Shown here piece by piece: positions 37,171 through 49,486 of a DNA stretch of 64,000 bases; within the stretch, counting starts at the first letter, position 1, and each line of letters begins with the position of its first letter. The notes under the pieces are model-generated. The model made no database searches. It was not told the origin of the DNA and saw nothing but the letters and a program-made list of their open reading frames with translations. The DNA lies in NCBI RefSeq assembly GCF_019097595.1, contig NC_080723.1, positions 9,278,511 to 9,342,510 of the forward strand. The letters run 5' to 3'. The position numbers and the translations under genes are program-made. Source of the stretch: Hemibagrus wyckioides. Lineage: Eukaryota > Chordata > Actinopteri > Siluriformes > Bagridae.

Positions 37171-37199
37171 GAGTGACGTCATATCAACATGGCCGCTCT
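37171..37199 (+). promoter_or_regulatory. CRE plus YY1-like motif, alternative upf2 promoter candidate
   Basis: A perfect CRE, TGACGTCA (37,174-37,181), is followed four bases later by CAACATGGCCGC, close to a YY1 site. Such pairs mark CpG-type TATA-less promoters. However, a similar sequence occurs in two other repeats in this window (49,710 and 60,780), so the module may be repeat-derived. Confidence 0.35.
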
Positions 37200-37827
37200 C
37201 ACTTTGAACGGTGTAAATTCCCCTTTCTCTCCACTTACACGAGTTTATAGCAGAATTGGTGTCAAAAGCAGTTAATATCCAGACACAGCAGCTGAAAAGG
37301 TCAACATTTCAGTTATCACTCATATAATTAACGTTTGCCAGCTATTTTGTTGCTAAGCTGCTTGCTGTTGGCAACTCTTGTTGCTGTGCCTCAGTTTTAG
37401 TCAAAAATGCTGCATGAAGGTTTGAAGTTCACTATTATTCGAGATGCACCAATACCTGCCCAAGCCCTTAACTGTAACAGAACAGACACATGTTTTAATA
37501 TGTTTTTTCCCCCCTTTGCACATTCAATGTCCTAAGGAGGCAAATGAACTTGCAAATTGCAATTTACACAGTCCCACGAATGCAGCATGAGATCCTGTGG
37601 TGGAGGGGAGGCTTTGTGAACATGGGTGGCACTCAATCAACTCACTAACTGGCATAATCTGGCATAAAAAAAAAACAGGACTAATCTTTCCTAAAGTATG
37701 TTTAGTGTAAATAGTTTAATGGTTTCCCAGCTCCCTGCCTGCTTTAATCATTAAATAACAAAAGTATTTATTAGATCACAGGTTCACAATTCTGGTCCTT
37801 GACAACCCAATCCTTTACATTTTATTG

Positions 37828-37835
<8 letters not shown>

Positions 37836-37878
<43 letters not shown>
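37836..37878 (+). repeat. (CT)n microsatellite
   Basis: About 21 CT units. Confidence 0.95.
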
Positions 37879-37882
<4 letters not shown>

Positions 37883-38100
37883 GTTTTTTTTTTTAATTAA
37901 ATGAACAAATCAGGCTGCAAAGAATTTACTTGTACTCTGTTTTTGCTCTGGCTTCACAAGTGACACATGATTTCTGCATACAACTTTGTTTACCTGTATG
38001 GTAACATTGTGCAAGATTATTTCAGTAAATGATTAAAATATTGAATAGTTGACCACATTCGTAGCATTAAAAAAAAGTATGGACCGATCAGTACTTTCTT

Positions 38101-39435
38101 TAGTGCTGTCAAGGTAAAAAGTACAGGTATTTTGTTAGAAAATGACTCAAGTAAAAGTTAAAGTCAACCATTATAATTCTACTTGAGTAAAATTCTAAAA
38201 GTATCTGAAATAAACTGTACTTGAGTATCAAAAGTAGTATTTTCATGAATGTACTCAATTATGGAAAGTAGAAGTAAATAAATAAAAAAGCAAGACTGTA
38301 ATAATTTAGAGAATTATGAATTTAATTCTGTATTGCTTTTTTTCTTAAACTTCTCTAAGTGCGCCACCAAAAGACTTGCATGAAAGAAAGAAGAGGCCTT
38401 TAGAACTTTGTGAACTGTATTGTAATGAAGTGTACAGTATCAGTGTTTCCATACATGTGCACTTGTAACTAAGGCCATGTCCACTCGTACCCGGGTATTT
38501 TTAAAAAGAGAGATTTTTCTCTGCGTTTTGACCTTTCGTCCACATGCTAATGCAGTTTGAGGTCGCAGAAAACGGAGCTTTTGGAAAACTCCTTCCAAAG
38601 TGAAGATTTTCCAAAACTCACCGTTTTCAGTGGTGTGGTGTGGACGGGGGAAACAGAGTATTTGATGAATTGACATTATTGTCTGTGTGCTGGTCTCCTT
38701 GATTTGACATCATCTTTGTTTATGAAGATATTTTGTGCAATAGCAGATTTGCATAAACTAGTGACTGTGTTAACGTTTTTTACTGGACTTTTTACGTGTG
38801 CACATACACGTGCAGTTACTCACACATTACGTTCATGAACAGAGGGCCGGAATGTAATACAGAGCTCACTGCTGCTACATACAAAACTCCGACAACACAA
38901 ACAGCGATGGCGGTTTTGGACGAGACCCGGTCAGACTTCTACATTCTATAATAAAATTTTCGCATGTCAATGGCATCGCTTTCACGCGACGGGCCATTGT
39001 TGTTAAACTACCAGAACCGGTAATAAAGTTTTGTCTAGGCTTCTGATTGGCTAGGCATGCTCCTGACAGCACGTAACAGGGCGTTTTGCGTTTTCATGTG
39101 GACAAAGATATTTTTAACACGTAGGTTGTTTGGACAGAATTAAAAAAAAAAAAAGTTGAAAAATCTCTGTTTTTTAAAAAATACCCAGCTACGTGTGGAC
39201 ATAGCCTAAAGTCATCACTAACCACAAACTTCCTTTACCCCAAATTTGGACGCAGGTTTTTTTGTAGTAAGTAACGAAAATGCTGAACAGAAAATAGTAA
39301 AAGTATAGAATTTGTTTCAAAAAAGTAGTGAAGTAAAAGTTGACAAATATAAAAACTCAAGTAAAGTACAAAAACTCTCAAAAAATACTTAAGTACTGTA
39401 ACGAAGTAATTTTACTTCATTACATTACACCACTG
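38101..39435. mobile_element. Non-autonomous DNA transposon (hAT-like), interrupted
   Basis: The left end reads AGTGCTGTCAAGG and the right end, reversed, CAGTGGTGTAATG, sharing the CAGTG-x-TGT start seen in hAT-type elements. Both flanks are rich in AAGTA-type units ('actcaagtaaaag', 'acttgagtatcaaaagtag', 'aaatacttaagtactgtaacg') that are inverted relative to each other. No transposase is present. A second element sits inside at 38,473-39,206. No convincing 8-bp target duplication was found, so the superfamily is provisional. Confidence 0.5.
38473..39206. mobile_element. Nested non-autonomous DNA transposon (Harbinger-like)
   Basis: 734 bp with long terminal inverted repeats of roughly 45-50 bp: left GGCCATGTCCACTCGTACCC, right (reversed) GGCTATGTCCACACGTAGCT, both continuing into GGGTATTTTT and AGAGATTTTT. 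TAA flanks both sides (38,470-38,472 and 39,207-39,209), matching the 3-bp TWA target preference of PIF/Harbinger. No coding frame is present. It was inserted into the older element at 38,101-39,435. Confidence 0.65.
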
Positions 39436-39502
39436 GTAACTGGGTCCATTAACTGTTTGATGTTTGCAGCAAAATAAAATGAATCTCTGTTGTTTCAGAA
39501 GC

Positions 39503-39876
39503 ATGCCGGCTGAACGCAAGAAATCAGTAAATGCTGATGAGAAAGAGGCGGGTTCCTTTAGTAACAAGGAGAGGGAGAAAGACCGAGACGGAGACAGAAG
39601 AGCGACGTTCTCCCGGGACAAGGGCCGAGACGAGAGCAAAATGAGCGGAAAAAAAGAGGGTGGCAAGTCTGCCGAAGATAAGAAACGAAGGATCGAGGAG
39701 GAGAAGAGGAGGAAAGAAGAGAAGGAGCGGAAAAAGAGGGAGGAGGAGAAGCAGAAGGCTGAAGAGGAGCAGAAGAGGAAAGAAGAAGAAGAGCGAAAGC
39801 AGCAGGAGGAACAGGAGAAGAAGCTGCTGGAGGAGGAAGCAAAACGACAGAAAGAAGAGGAGGCTGCTCAGCTTAA
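39503..39876 (+). CDS. upf2: upf2 coding exon 1: charged N-terminal region
   Basis: Residues 1-124. MPAERKK is followed by Lys/Glu/Arg-rich sequence from about residue 40 onward, predicted as a long charged helix or coiled coil with nuclear-localisation-like basic runs. Acceptor 'ttgtttcag' at 39,498; donor GTAAGA at 39,877. A second possible acceptor ('gtttgcag', 39,469) would only lengthen the 5' UTR. Confidence 0.95.
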
Positions 39877-42800
39877 GTAAGATTTATTGTTGACATTCTC
39901 TGATTTGAACATGGTGTACACATTGTATAGGTTTTAAATTCTGGGCTTCAGGAACTGTTGTTTTTGCAGATTAAAAGTTGTGATTCTCTTTAGGGAGAAG
40001 GAGGAAGCTCAGCAGCTTCACCAGGAGGCATGGGAGAGACATCAAACCAGGAAGGAGCTGCGTGTGAAGAATCAGCGTGCGCAAGAGAACCGTCCTGAAG
40101 AAGCCTTTTTCAGCCGCCTGGATTCCAGCCTGAAGAAGAACACGGCCTTTGTTAAGAAGCTCCGTACGCTCACGGAGCAGCAGCGCAGTTCGCTCTCACA
40201 TGATTTTGACTCGCTCAACCTCAGCAAGTACATTGGCGAGGCAGTCAGCTCGCTGGTGGAAGCCAAGCTGAAGATCTCGGACGTGGGCTGCGCTGTACAC
40301 CTGTGCTCACTTTTCCACCAGCGCTACTCCGACTTTGCCCCACAGCTGCTAGCCACCTGGAAGAGACACTTTGAGGCACGCAAGGAGGAGAAAGCTCCGA
40401 ATGTCAGCAAGCTGCGCACAGACCTGCGATTCATAGCTGAACTCACTATAGTGGGCTTGTTCACTGATAAGGAAGGACTCTCGCTGATCTACGAGCAGCT
40501 GAAAAACATCATTGGGGCAGACCGCGAAACCCACACCCATGTCTCTGTGGTGATCAGCTTCTGCAAGCACTGTGGCGACGACATCGCCGGGTTGGTGCCT
40601 CGGCGCGTGAAGAGCGCGGCGGAGAAGTTCAGCCTGGTCTTTCCTCCCAGCGAGATCATCAACGCTGAGAAGCAGCAGCCCTTCCAGAACTTGCTGAGGG
40701 AGTATTTCACTTCTCTCACCAAGCACCTGAAGAAAGACCACAGAGAGCTGCAGAACATTGAGAGACAAAACAGGTTATAGGCTCTGCTTGTTTATTTCTC
40801 AGACAAGCTAAGCTCCTGTAACTGTTCTTAAAAACATTTTCTCTGTCCCTTCTCTCAGGCGTATCCTTCACTCTAAAGGAGAGTTGAGCGAGGATAGACA
40901 TAAGCAGTATGAAGAGTTTGCGACATGCTACCAAAAGCTGCTGGCTAACACTCAGTCTCTGGCTGATCTACTGGATGAGAACATGCCTGAGCTCCCTCAG
41001 GACAAAACGGTCCAAGAAGGTACACACACACAAACTTTTACTAATACAAACTAATATGGTCACTGATGTCTTGGATTCAACACACGTGCTGTGGCTTGCA
41101 AAAGTATTTATCCACTGCACCTACAAATATGTGGCCTTGCAGACTGGAACTGGGAATTGGCTGTTTAAAAAAATGGGTAAGGAAAAGGGATGTTAAAGTT
41201 GGTTTGCTTCTCAGAAATTAATCAAGGTATTTAGGAGATCCAGAGCAAAAACATCTGCATGAGGTGAGATTTTTTTTTAAAAATGCAGCATTTCCATATT
41301 TACAAAAACTTTCAGAAACTGATTTTCTTCCTATTTTCATTTGTATGGTAATGAATGCAAATAATCCTTGTGGGTAATTTGCATATAATGACCCCACAAA
41401 ACTCCAAATGGTCAACGAGGGTAAATCCTGAAAAAAAAGAAAAATTGGAAATTATTTTAACTCGCTACTGTGCCAATAAAGTATTTAATAATAATAATAA
41501 AAATTAATTAATGTATTTTTTATCAGCTGAGGAATTTGTTTATAGCCATCTCTATTTTTTTTAAATACTTTTTATAATTACAGTTTTTATATAATTTATA
41601 TAACATAATTATAATTTTTAGAATTGAATGATTAGATTTGTTGGACTTAATTGTTTTGTCTCGCTTTCTATTTTTCTAAAATATTCTTTTCTCGAATGAA
41701 TGATAATAATATGAACCAGCTGGTTTTCACAAAATGTTCTTGATGGTAGACTTTGTGCTTGGTCTAGTAAACTAGCATGAGGATGTGTTTCTGAACAAGA
41801 TGCTAAAGCTCTGCTATGGGTTGCTTTGGATAAGGGTGTTTGTAATATGCTGTAAACATAATAAAAATAAACAATTTGCATCATGATGCACCTCACTGCT
41901 TAATACTATATATTCTATCTGAAATTTTGAAGAACTTCCTTACAGAGCCGGAGAAGCTTGTTGTTGTGACACTGTGTGTTGTGCACTTGTGTGGCAGAAC
42001 ACGGCCCAGGGATCGACATCTTCACCCCAGGGAAACCCGGAGACTACGAGCTGGATGGAGGGATCTGGGAGGACGAGGACGCACGGAACTTTTACGAAAA
42101 CCTGGTGGACCTAAAGGCTTTCGTTCCTGCCATTCTGTTCAAGGACAATGAGAAGAGCAGCCAGAACAAAGACAAGGACGAGAGCAAAGGTGCAGAATCC
42201 TGATCCGTGTCTGGTTTAGATCTTGGGTGCACTGTGGGTCAGTTTATTACATCTACAACTAAATGGTAACGGAGTTGTTGTTTCTTTCGCAGAAGGTAAA
42301 GAAGGCCGTGAGGGGAAAGATGTGAGCTGCACAGAGGAGCTAGAGCTGGAGCTCGAGGCTCTGGATATAGCAGACGACACACTGGAGCTCGAAGCTGCCG
42401 ATGAGGCTGAGAATGAAGAACTGGCCAAGAAACTCCTTGATGAGCAAGGTGGGTAGCGACATGATCATAGTATCACAGTTAAATAAATACTGCACATGCT
42501 CATGCAGATATTTTAAGTTACAAGATTGGAAAGATAGAGAGAGAGAGAGAGAGAGAGTCATTACACTGTGTTATTGTATTGAGGATTAAGATCAAAATAA
42601 ATTTCTGCTTGTAAAGAACAAGAAGACGAGGAAGCCAGCACTGGATCTCATCTTAAACTCATCGTTGATGCTTTCATCCAGCAACTTCCCAACTGTGTCA
42701 ACAGAGACCTGATCGACAAGGTAAACACATACCACAAACACCTGAGCGATTAACTCAGCACTAACAAACATATTTATATCGGTCTGGATGTAGGACATCA

Positions 42801-45102
42801 TACATGCTTTATGGAGCAAGTGTGCTTGTAGGTGTGACTCGCACCATTTTAAGGAACCTGTCAGACCTGAGAGAAATGATTTAGTTCAAATTACAGATCC
42901 TTGTTCTGATTTTTATGATGGCTGAACAAAATGTGAATACTTTTTCCCAAAATCTTTGTTTGTGTCTGATTTCTTCCAGGCTGCAATGGACTTCTGTATG
43001 AATATGAACACGAAGTCCAACCGCAGGAAGCTTGTCCGTGCGCTCTTCACTGTTCCCAGGCAGAGGTAGCCTTCATCTCCCAATCTGCCACATTTTTCAT
43101 ACCTGTTTCTTTTAGAGCACTTGTTTTGGGAAACCTGGGGCCTTTCTGCTCTTGGCTTTGGTTCCTTTAGATAGACTATATTGCCAAAAGTATTTGCTCA
43201 CCCATCCAAATAATCAGAATCAAGTGTTCCAATCACTTCCATGGCCACAGGTGTATAAAATCAAGCACCTAGGCATGCAGACTGTTTTTACAAACATTTG
43301 TGAAAGAATGGGTCGCTCTCAGGAGCTCAGTGAATTCCAGCGTGGAACTGTGATAGGATGCCACCTGTGCAACAAATCCAGTCGTGAAATTTCCTCGCTC
43401 CTAAATATTCCACAGTCAACTGTCAGCTGTATTATAAGAACGTGGAAGTGTTTGGGAACGACAGCAACTCAGCCACGAAGTGGTAGGCCACGTAAACTGA
43501 CGGAGCGGGGTCAGCGGATGCTGAGGCGCATAGTGCGAAGAGGTCGCCAACTTTCTGCAGAGTCAATCGCTACAGACCTCCAAACTTCATGTGGCCTTCA
43601 GATTAGCTCAAGAACAGTGCGCAGAGAGCTTCATGGAATGGGTTTCCATGGCCGAGCAGCTGCATCCAAGCCATACATCACCAAGTGCAGTGCAAAGCGT
43701 CGGATGCAGTGGTGTAAAGCACGCCGCCACTGGACTCTAGAGCAGTGGAGACGCGTTCTCTGGAGTGACGAATCGCGCTTCTCCATCTGGCAACCTGATG
43801 GACGAGTCTGGGTTTGGCGGTTGCCAGGAGAACGGTACTTGTCTGACTGCATTGTGCCAAGTGTAAAGTTTGGTGGAGGGGGGATTATGGTGTGGGGTTG
43901 TTTTTCAGGAGCTGGGCTTGGCCCCTTAGTTCCAGTGAAAGGAACTCTGAATGCTTCAGCATACCAAGACATTTTGGACAATTCCATGCTCCCAACTTTG
44001 TGGGAACAGTTTGGAGCTGGCCCCTTCCTCTTCCAACATGACTGTGCACCAGTGCACAAAGCAAGGTCCATAAAGACATGGATGACAGAGTCTGGTGTGG
44101 ATGAACTTGACTGGCCTGCACAGAGTCCTGACCTCAACCCGATAGAACACCTTTGGGATGAATTAGAGCGGAGACTGAGAGCCAGGCCTTCTCGTCCAAC
44201 ATCAGTGTGTGACCTCACAAATGCGCTTCTGGAAGAATGGTCAAAAATTCCCATAAACACACTCCTAAACCTTGTGGACAGCCTTCCCAGAAGAGTTGAA
44301 GCTGTTATAGCTGCAAAGGGTGGACCGACGTCATATTGAACCCTATGGATTAGGAATGGGATGTCACTTAAGTTCATATGCGAGTCAAGGCAGGTGAGCG
44401 AATACTTTTGGCAATATAGTGTATATATGAACGCATTAATTGTGCTTCGATCCGTGCCAAAACGATTGCAAAAGAACTCAGGAGCGGTTTGTGTCTGGTG
44501 AGAAAGCAACCCGAATCAACAGACCGACCATTTTTCAACCATCACTTAAAATGGTTCTTTTCTGAAACATCTAAATTTAAACAATGTTGTCCTGATGAAA
44601 CCTTGATTCCTGCTCAAACTAATCATAAATAGCATCTACAGCTAAAAAGAGAGCCACAATCAGCTCACAGAGTTGACTATAAATTTTGATAGATTAACAA
44701 TATAATTATAATTTTACTCGCAGGTGACTTACATGAACACATTTTGCTGTTTGTTTAAGCAAACCAACAAACTACTGATCTACAGGTCTGAACACACCCT
44801 CAATGAACACTAGATGGAGCTCTTGTGCCTTTTATCCTTTTCAGATACAGAACCATAAACTCTAGCAGATTTATTAACCCCTGACACAAATAATTATGTA
44901 CACAAATACTGTAAGTTTTTCAGCTCCGTATCATGACCCTGTTTCACTCGGGCATAACTGCAGCGAGACTGATATAAACAGCTACTAATTTTCGTTAGTG
45001 CAACAAATAACAACAGGAAGAAGTCTGAAGTCAGTAGTCTGGGGCACTCCTAAGCTGTGTCCCAAATAACTTGCTCCACATTATGCGCTTTTACTATGCA
45101 CT

Positions 45103-45141
<39 letters not shown>

Positions 45142-48100
45142 CAACTTTGTAGTAGTATATGGCCGTTAGAAGTGTAGCATTGTCTCAATTGGAACAAGAT
45201 TTTTTACTAACCAGAACCATTAGCTGTCTTCCAGTCGATAGCAAATGAGTGTAATGTGACATCGTTAGCTTCAGCAGAATATAGTGCACTTTTAAATGTT
45301 GGAAAATAAATCGCTCGACGTGACTTTAAAAGACATTTATAAAATGTCTTGTACGCCAGAGTGTCATCAGCCATCTTAAATTATTATTTAAGTGTGTAAG
45401 CAAAGCTGTGAGTATTGAGTGTTAAGTTTCCAACATTCACACTGTGTTTTTTTTTCTGTTTAGTGACATTAGTGAATTAGTGAATCATCCAGGTATTTGA
45501 AATCCACTTGGAGCTTTCAGTGTGAACACGTGACTCAGTTTATACTACTCTATGGAACAGAATAGTGCATCAGTATGTAATTTGGGTTGCAAAGTACGAC
45601 ATTGTCATCTACACACCTGGCTGAGAGTATATGAATGATGAAAAGAAAAGAAGCATGTAAATGTCTGTGTCTTCTTCGTGGACTTTCTCATATTTAATTG
45701 CCTTCCTATGGTAACCACAAGAACCCAAAATTGGGAGTACAGGAATACCAGCCTATGATTTTTTTTGTTTTTTAACCAAGATTTTAAAAACTGTTTTTGC
45801 ATCTGTATTTACTTTAATCTGAGCGATGACTGTTCGTTATTGTGTCGCACGTTATTTTGCTATTAAAATCAATTTCCTTTCTTCCTCCTTCAGGCTAGAT
45901 CTGTTGCCTTTCTATTCCCGGCTGGTGGCCACTCTGCACCCATGCATGTCTGATGTTGCGGAGGATCTCTGCTCCATGCTTAAAGGAGACTTCCGATTCC
46001 ATGTGTGTACTAGATCTGCGTCCTAGCCTCACACACTCACACATAGACCACATTACACACTAATCCTTCTACCGCAGTCCTTCTATTGATCCTGAGGTCA
46101 AAACCTTTTTTTTTCTATCACAGGTAAGAAAGAAGGACCAAATTAACATTGAGACCAAGAACAAGACTGTGAGGTTTATCGGCGAGTTGGCCAAGTTCAA
46201 AATGTTTTCCAAAACAGACACGCTGCATTGCCTGAAGGTGAGAGCCTTCAGTTTACAAGTGTCTATTTTTAAACCCAAACCAAATCACTGTTTGTTTTGT
46301 AGCAATGTAACACTCCTGTGATCTGCAGATGCTGCTGTCTGATTTCTCTCATCACCATATTGAAATGGCCTGCACTTTACTGGAGACGTGCGGGCGTTTC
46401 CTCTTCAGGTCACCTGAATCTCACTTGCGCACCAGCGTCCTTCTGGTCAGTAGAAAGCCAGCTGCTCACAACAGTATTATCATGATATAAAGAATTGAAG
46501 CTACTATTGCATTGCAGCTCACTATTACCTCCATGATCAATCCATCGTATCCGTTTTATTCACAAGCTTCATGACTGCACAGTCAAGCATCTAATAATCT
46601 ACTTGTATTAACGCTATAGTAATATATATGCATATCGGGTGAACTACAGGAGCAAATGATGCGGAAAAAGCAGGCACAGCACCTGGATGCTCGCTACGTG
46701 ACGATGGTGGAGAACGCCTACTACTACTGCAATCCTCCACCAATGGAGAAAACTGTGCGCAAGAAGAGGCCACCTCTGCAGGAGTATATCCGCAAACTAC
46801 TCTACAAAGACCTGTCGAAGGTGACCACTGAGAAGGTGCGAGTCCTCATCCTACTGTCTCTCTCTCTCAAGTCAGAATAAATTCTACTGGCTTTTTGTTC
46901 ATTTACATTGTAATTATGTCTGTTCAGGTGTTAAGACAGATGCGCAAATTGCCCTGGCATGAGGCAGATTTAAAGAGCTACCTGATCTGCTGCATGGTGA
47001 ACATCTGGAACGTGAAGTACAACAGTATCCACTGTGTCGCTAACCTCCTGGCTGGTCTAGTCGCATATCAGGAAGATGTGGGTATTCACGTAGTGGATGG
47101 AGTACTGGAGGATATACGCCTTGGCATGGAGGTGCGTATTTTGTGTGTGTATTTGTGCTAGAGAATGCATGCCAAGACACAAAAAAATTTGTCAACTCAA
47201 TATTCCAAGATTTCTATGCAGGGAAAATTTCAGATTTAGACGAAACTGCACACGCAGTATATCAGTACATGTTGTAACACAGCGCTGTTGAATTCTTGCA
47301 TCTGATTGGTCAGAAGGTCTGTTATTCGTTATAACTTCTGTGATGGGCGCCCACTTAATCAGATCAAGATTTATTATTGTTGTTTTTTATTTATTTGTTT
47401 GTTTGTTTGTTTGTTTGTTTGTGCATGTTTTGCAACAATAATACACATTGGGGTAAAGGTTTTTTTGTGTGTATGTTAATCATTAAATAATATATTTTAC
47501 ATGATAGAAGGGTTCACAATTATTGTGATATGAAAATGTAATACCAGCACACAGCTGGCAAAATGTCAGACTCTAGTGCCTAAAACATTTTATACTATTT
47601 AGTTGACCCAGCCTGTCTTTAGAAACGTGTTGGAACAGTGTGAACATTTTGTCTGTTTCAGGTGAACCAGCCGAAGTTTAATCAGCGGCGCATCAGCAGC
47701 GCAAAGTTCCTAGGCGAGCTGTACAACTACCGCATGGTGGAGTCGGCCGTGATCTTCCGCACGCTATTCTCTTTCATCTCATTCGGCGTGAATCAGGATG
47801 GATCACCCAGTCCCCTGGATCCCCCTGAGCACCTGTTCCGTATCCGCATGGTGTGCACACTGCTCGACACCTGCGGTCAGTACTTTGATCGTGGTTCCAG
47901 CAAGAAGAAGCTGGACTGTTTCCTCATCTACTTCCAGGTTCGTTTTTTTCTCCTTATTGTGAACGGTGTGAAGTTCTGAATTAGTCTGACTGGAAACTGA
48001 GCACTGTGCAGTCTTACTGTTGTACCAGACTGTAATAGTGGTGTGTTTGTGTGTGTAGAGGTATATCTGGTGGAAAAAGAGTTTGGATGTGTGGACTAAA

Positions 48101-48919
48101 GATCACCAGTTTCCCATTGATATCGACTACATGATCAGTGACACGTTGGATTTACTGAGACCGAAAATGCACCTGTGCTGTTCTCTGGAGGAAGCCTGCC
48201 ACCAGGTCACCGAACTGGAGAGAGAAGTCCTTATCAAATTGGGTAAATGTTCTTCTATATGCCTGTGTGTGTGCGCGTGCGTGTGTGTGTGTATTTTTGT
48301 TCCACTAAAGAGACAAATCTGAGAAGTATATACATGAATATACTTCTATGAGATTCTCACCTCAATTAAATGAAACAACGATCTATTTTTGGATAAGCAA
48401 CACTGCACACTGCCTCGCTAGGTAGAGCTTTCAGCCTATAAAAATAGCATGACCAAAACTCTTACATTGTCAAAAGTTGTTCTCAAACCTGGAGGATTGG
48501 ATCAGCTTGTTCCATACAAAAAGATGAGCAAAGAATGTTCACAATCAAGCTTTCATAATAAACGTTTGCTTTCATTTCCGTCAAGATCATTGGAATGTTT
48601 CAGATGAGTATTAAAGGTCTCTGTGTGTGTGTGTAAGAGAGAGAGAGACATTTTGCTGTGCTAGTTATCCCAGTTCTGTGTTTCTGTCATCCCTGCTAAG
48701 CAGCATTCCTGTGTGTGTGTGTGTGTGTGTGCACGCATATGTGTGTGTCTGTGAGGAAGTCCTTTGACTCACTCAGAGTTGTTCATTTTCCTTCTTTCTC
48801 CTTTCACACCTACATACCGAGAGAGAGAGAGCATTCTTTACCCAGATGTAATGGTAATATCAGCACCCAAATTCCTTTGTGTGGCGTGTTTCGAAGGTGT
48901 TGACCTGGAATCTAGTCAT

Positions 48920-48959
<40 letters not shown>

Positions 48960-49455
48960 TATTCTGAGTAAATTTCTTTCTAATGGTAGCAGAAATAGGA
49001 GTTGGTTCTCAAACCCTATACTTATGCCTTTCTTGTTGTGATACACAAAGGGGCTCACATATTTCCAGCAATGGATAAAAGAATTTGCACAAGCTCAAAC
49101 CCATGTAATGTACCTGCAGTGGGGTAATTTAACAGTCATTAGTAATTCAGTATCACTCTGACACGTGGAAGAGCCTGGGTATGTTTTTCCTGTACGTTTG
49201 TATATTCACGCCTTCACGTTTATTTGCCTCAAGCCTGTTCATATGAATTGATTATTATTATTGCTGTTATGGCTTTTATGTAACTTTAATTTATGGTGAT
49301 GATCATTTAATAAAAGATTTAATACATTAAGCTTCACATGAATTCAAGTAAAAGCAAATTGTAAAACTAAATGTTATCCTGGAGTAGATTTTTTATTTTT
49401 TTAATATAGTCAGCCGTTGATTGGAGTCTCTAAATTGCCCGTAGTGTGTCATTGC

Positions 49456-49486
<31 letters not shown>

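Noticed and set aside
39558..39842. Minus-strand Ser/Pro-rich frame
   Set aside because: Shadow of the Lys/Glu-rich first coding exon of upf2.
43152..43307. N-terminal extension of the Tc1 transposase frame
   Set aside because: It starts outside the element and reads through the terminal inverted repeat; the conserved protein starts at MGRSQEL.
43631..44509. A 292-codon minus-strand frame
   Set aside because: It is the antisense shadow of the Tc1 transposase and matches no family.
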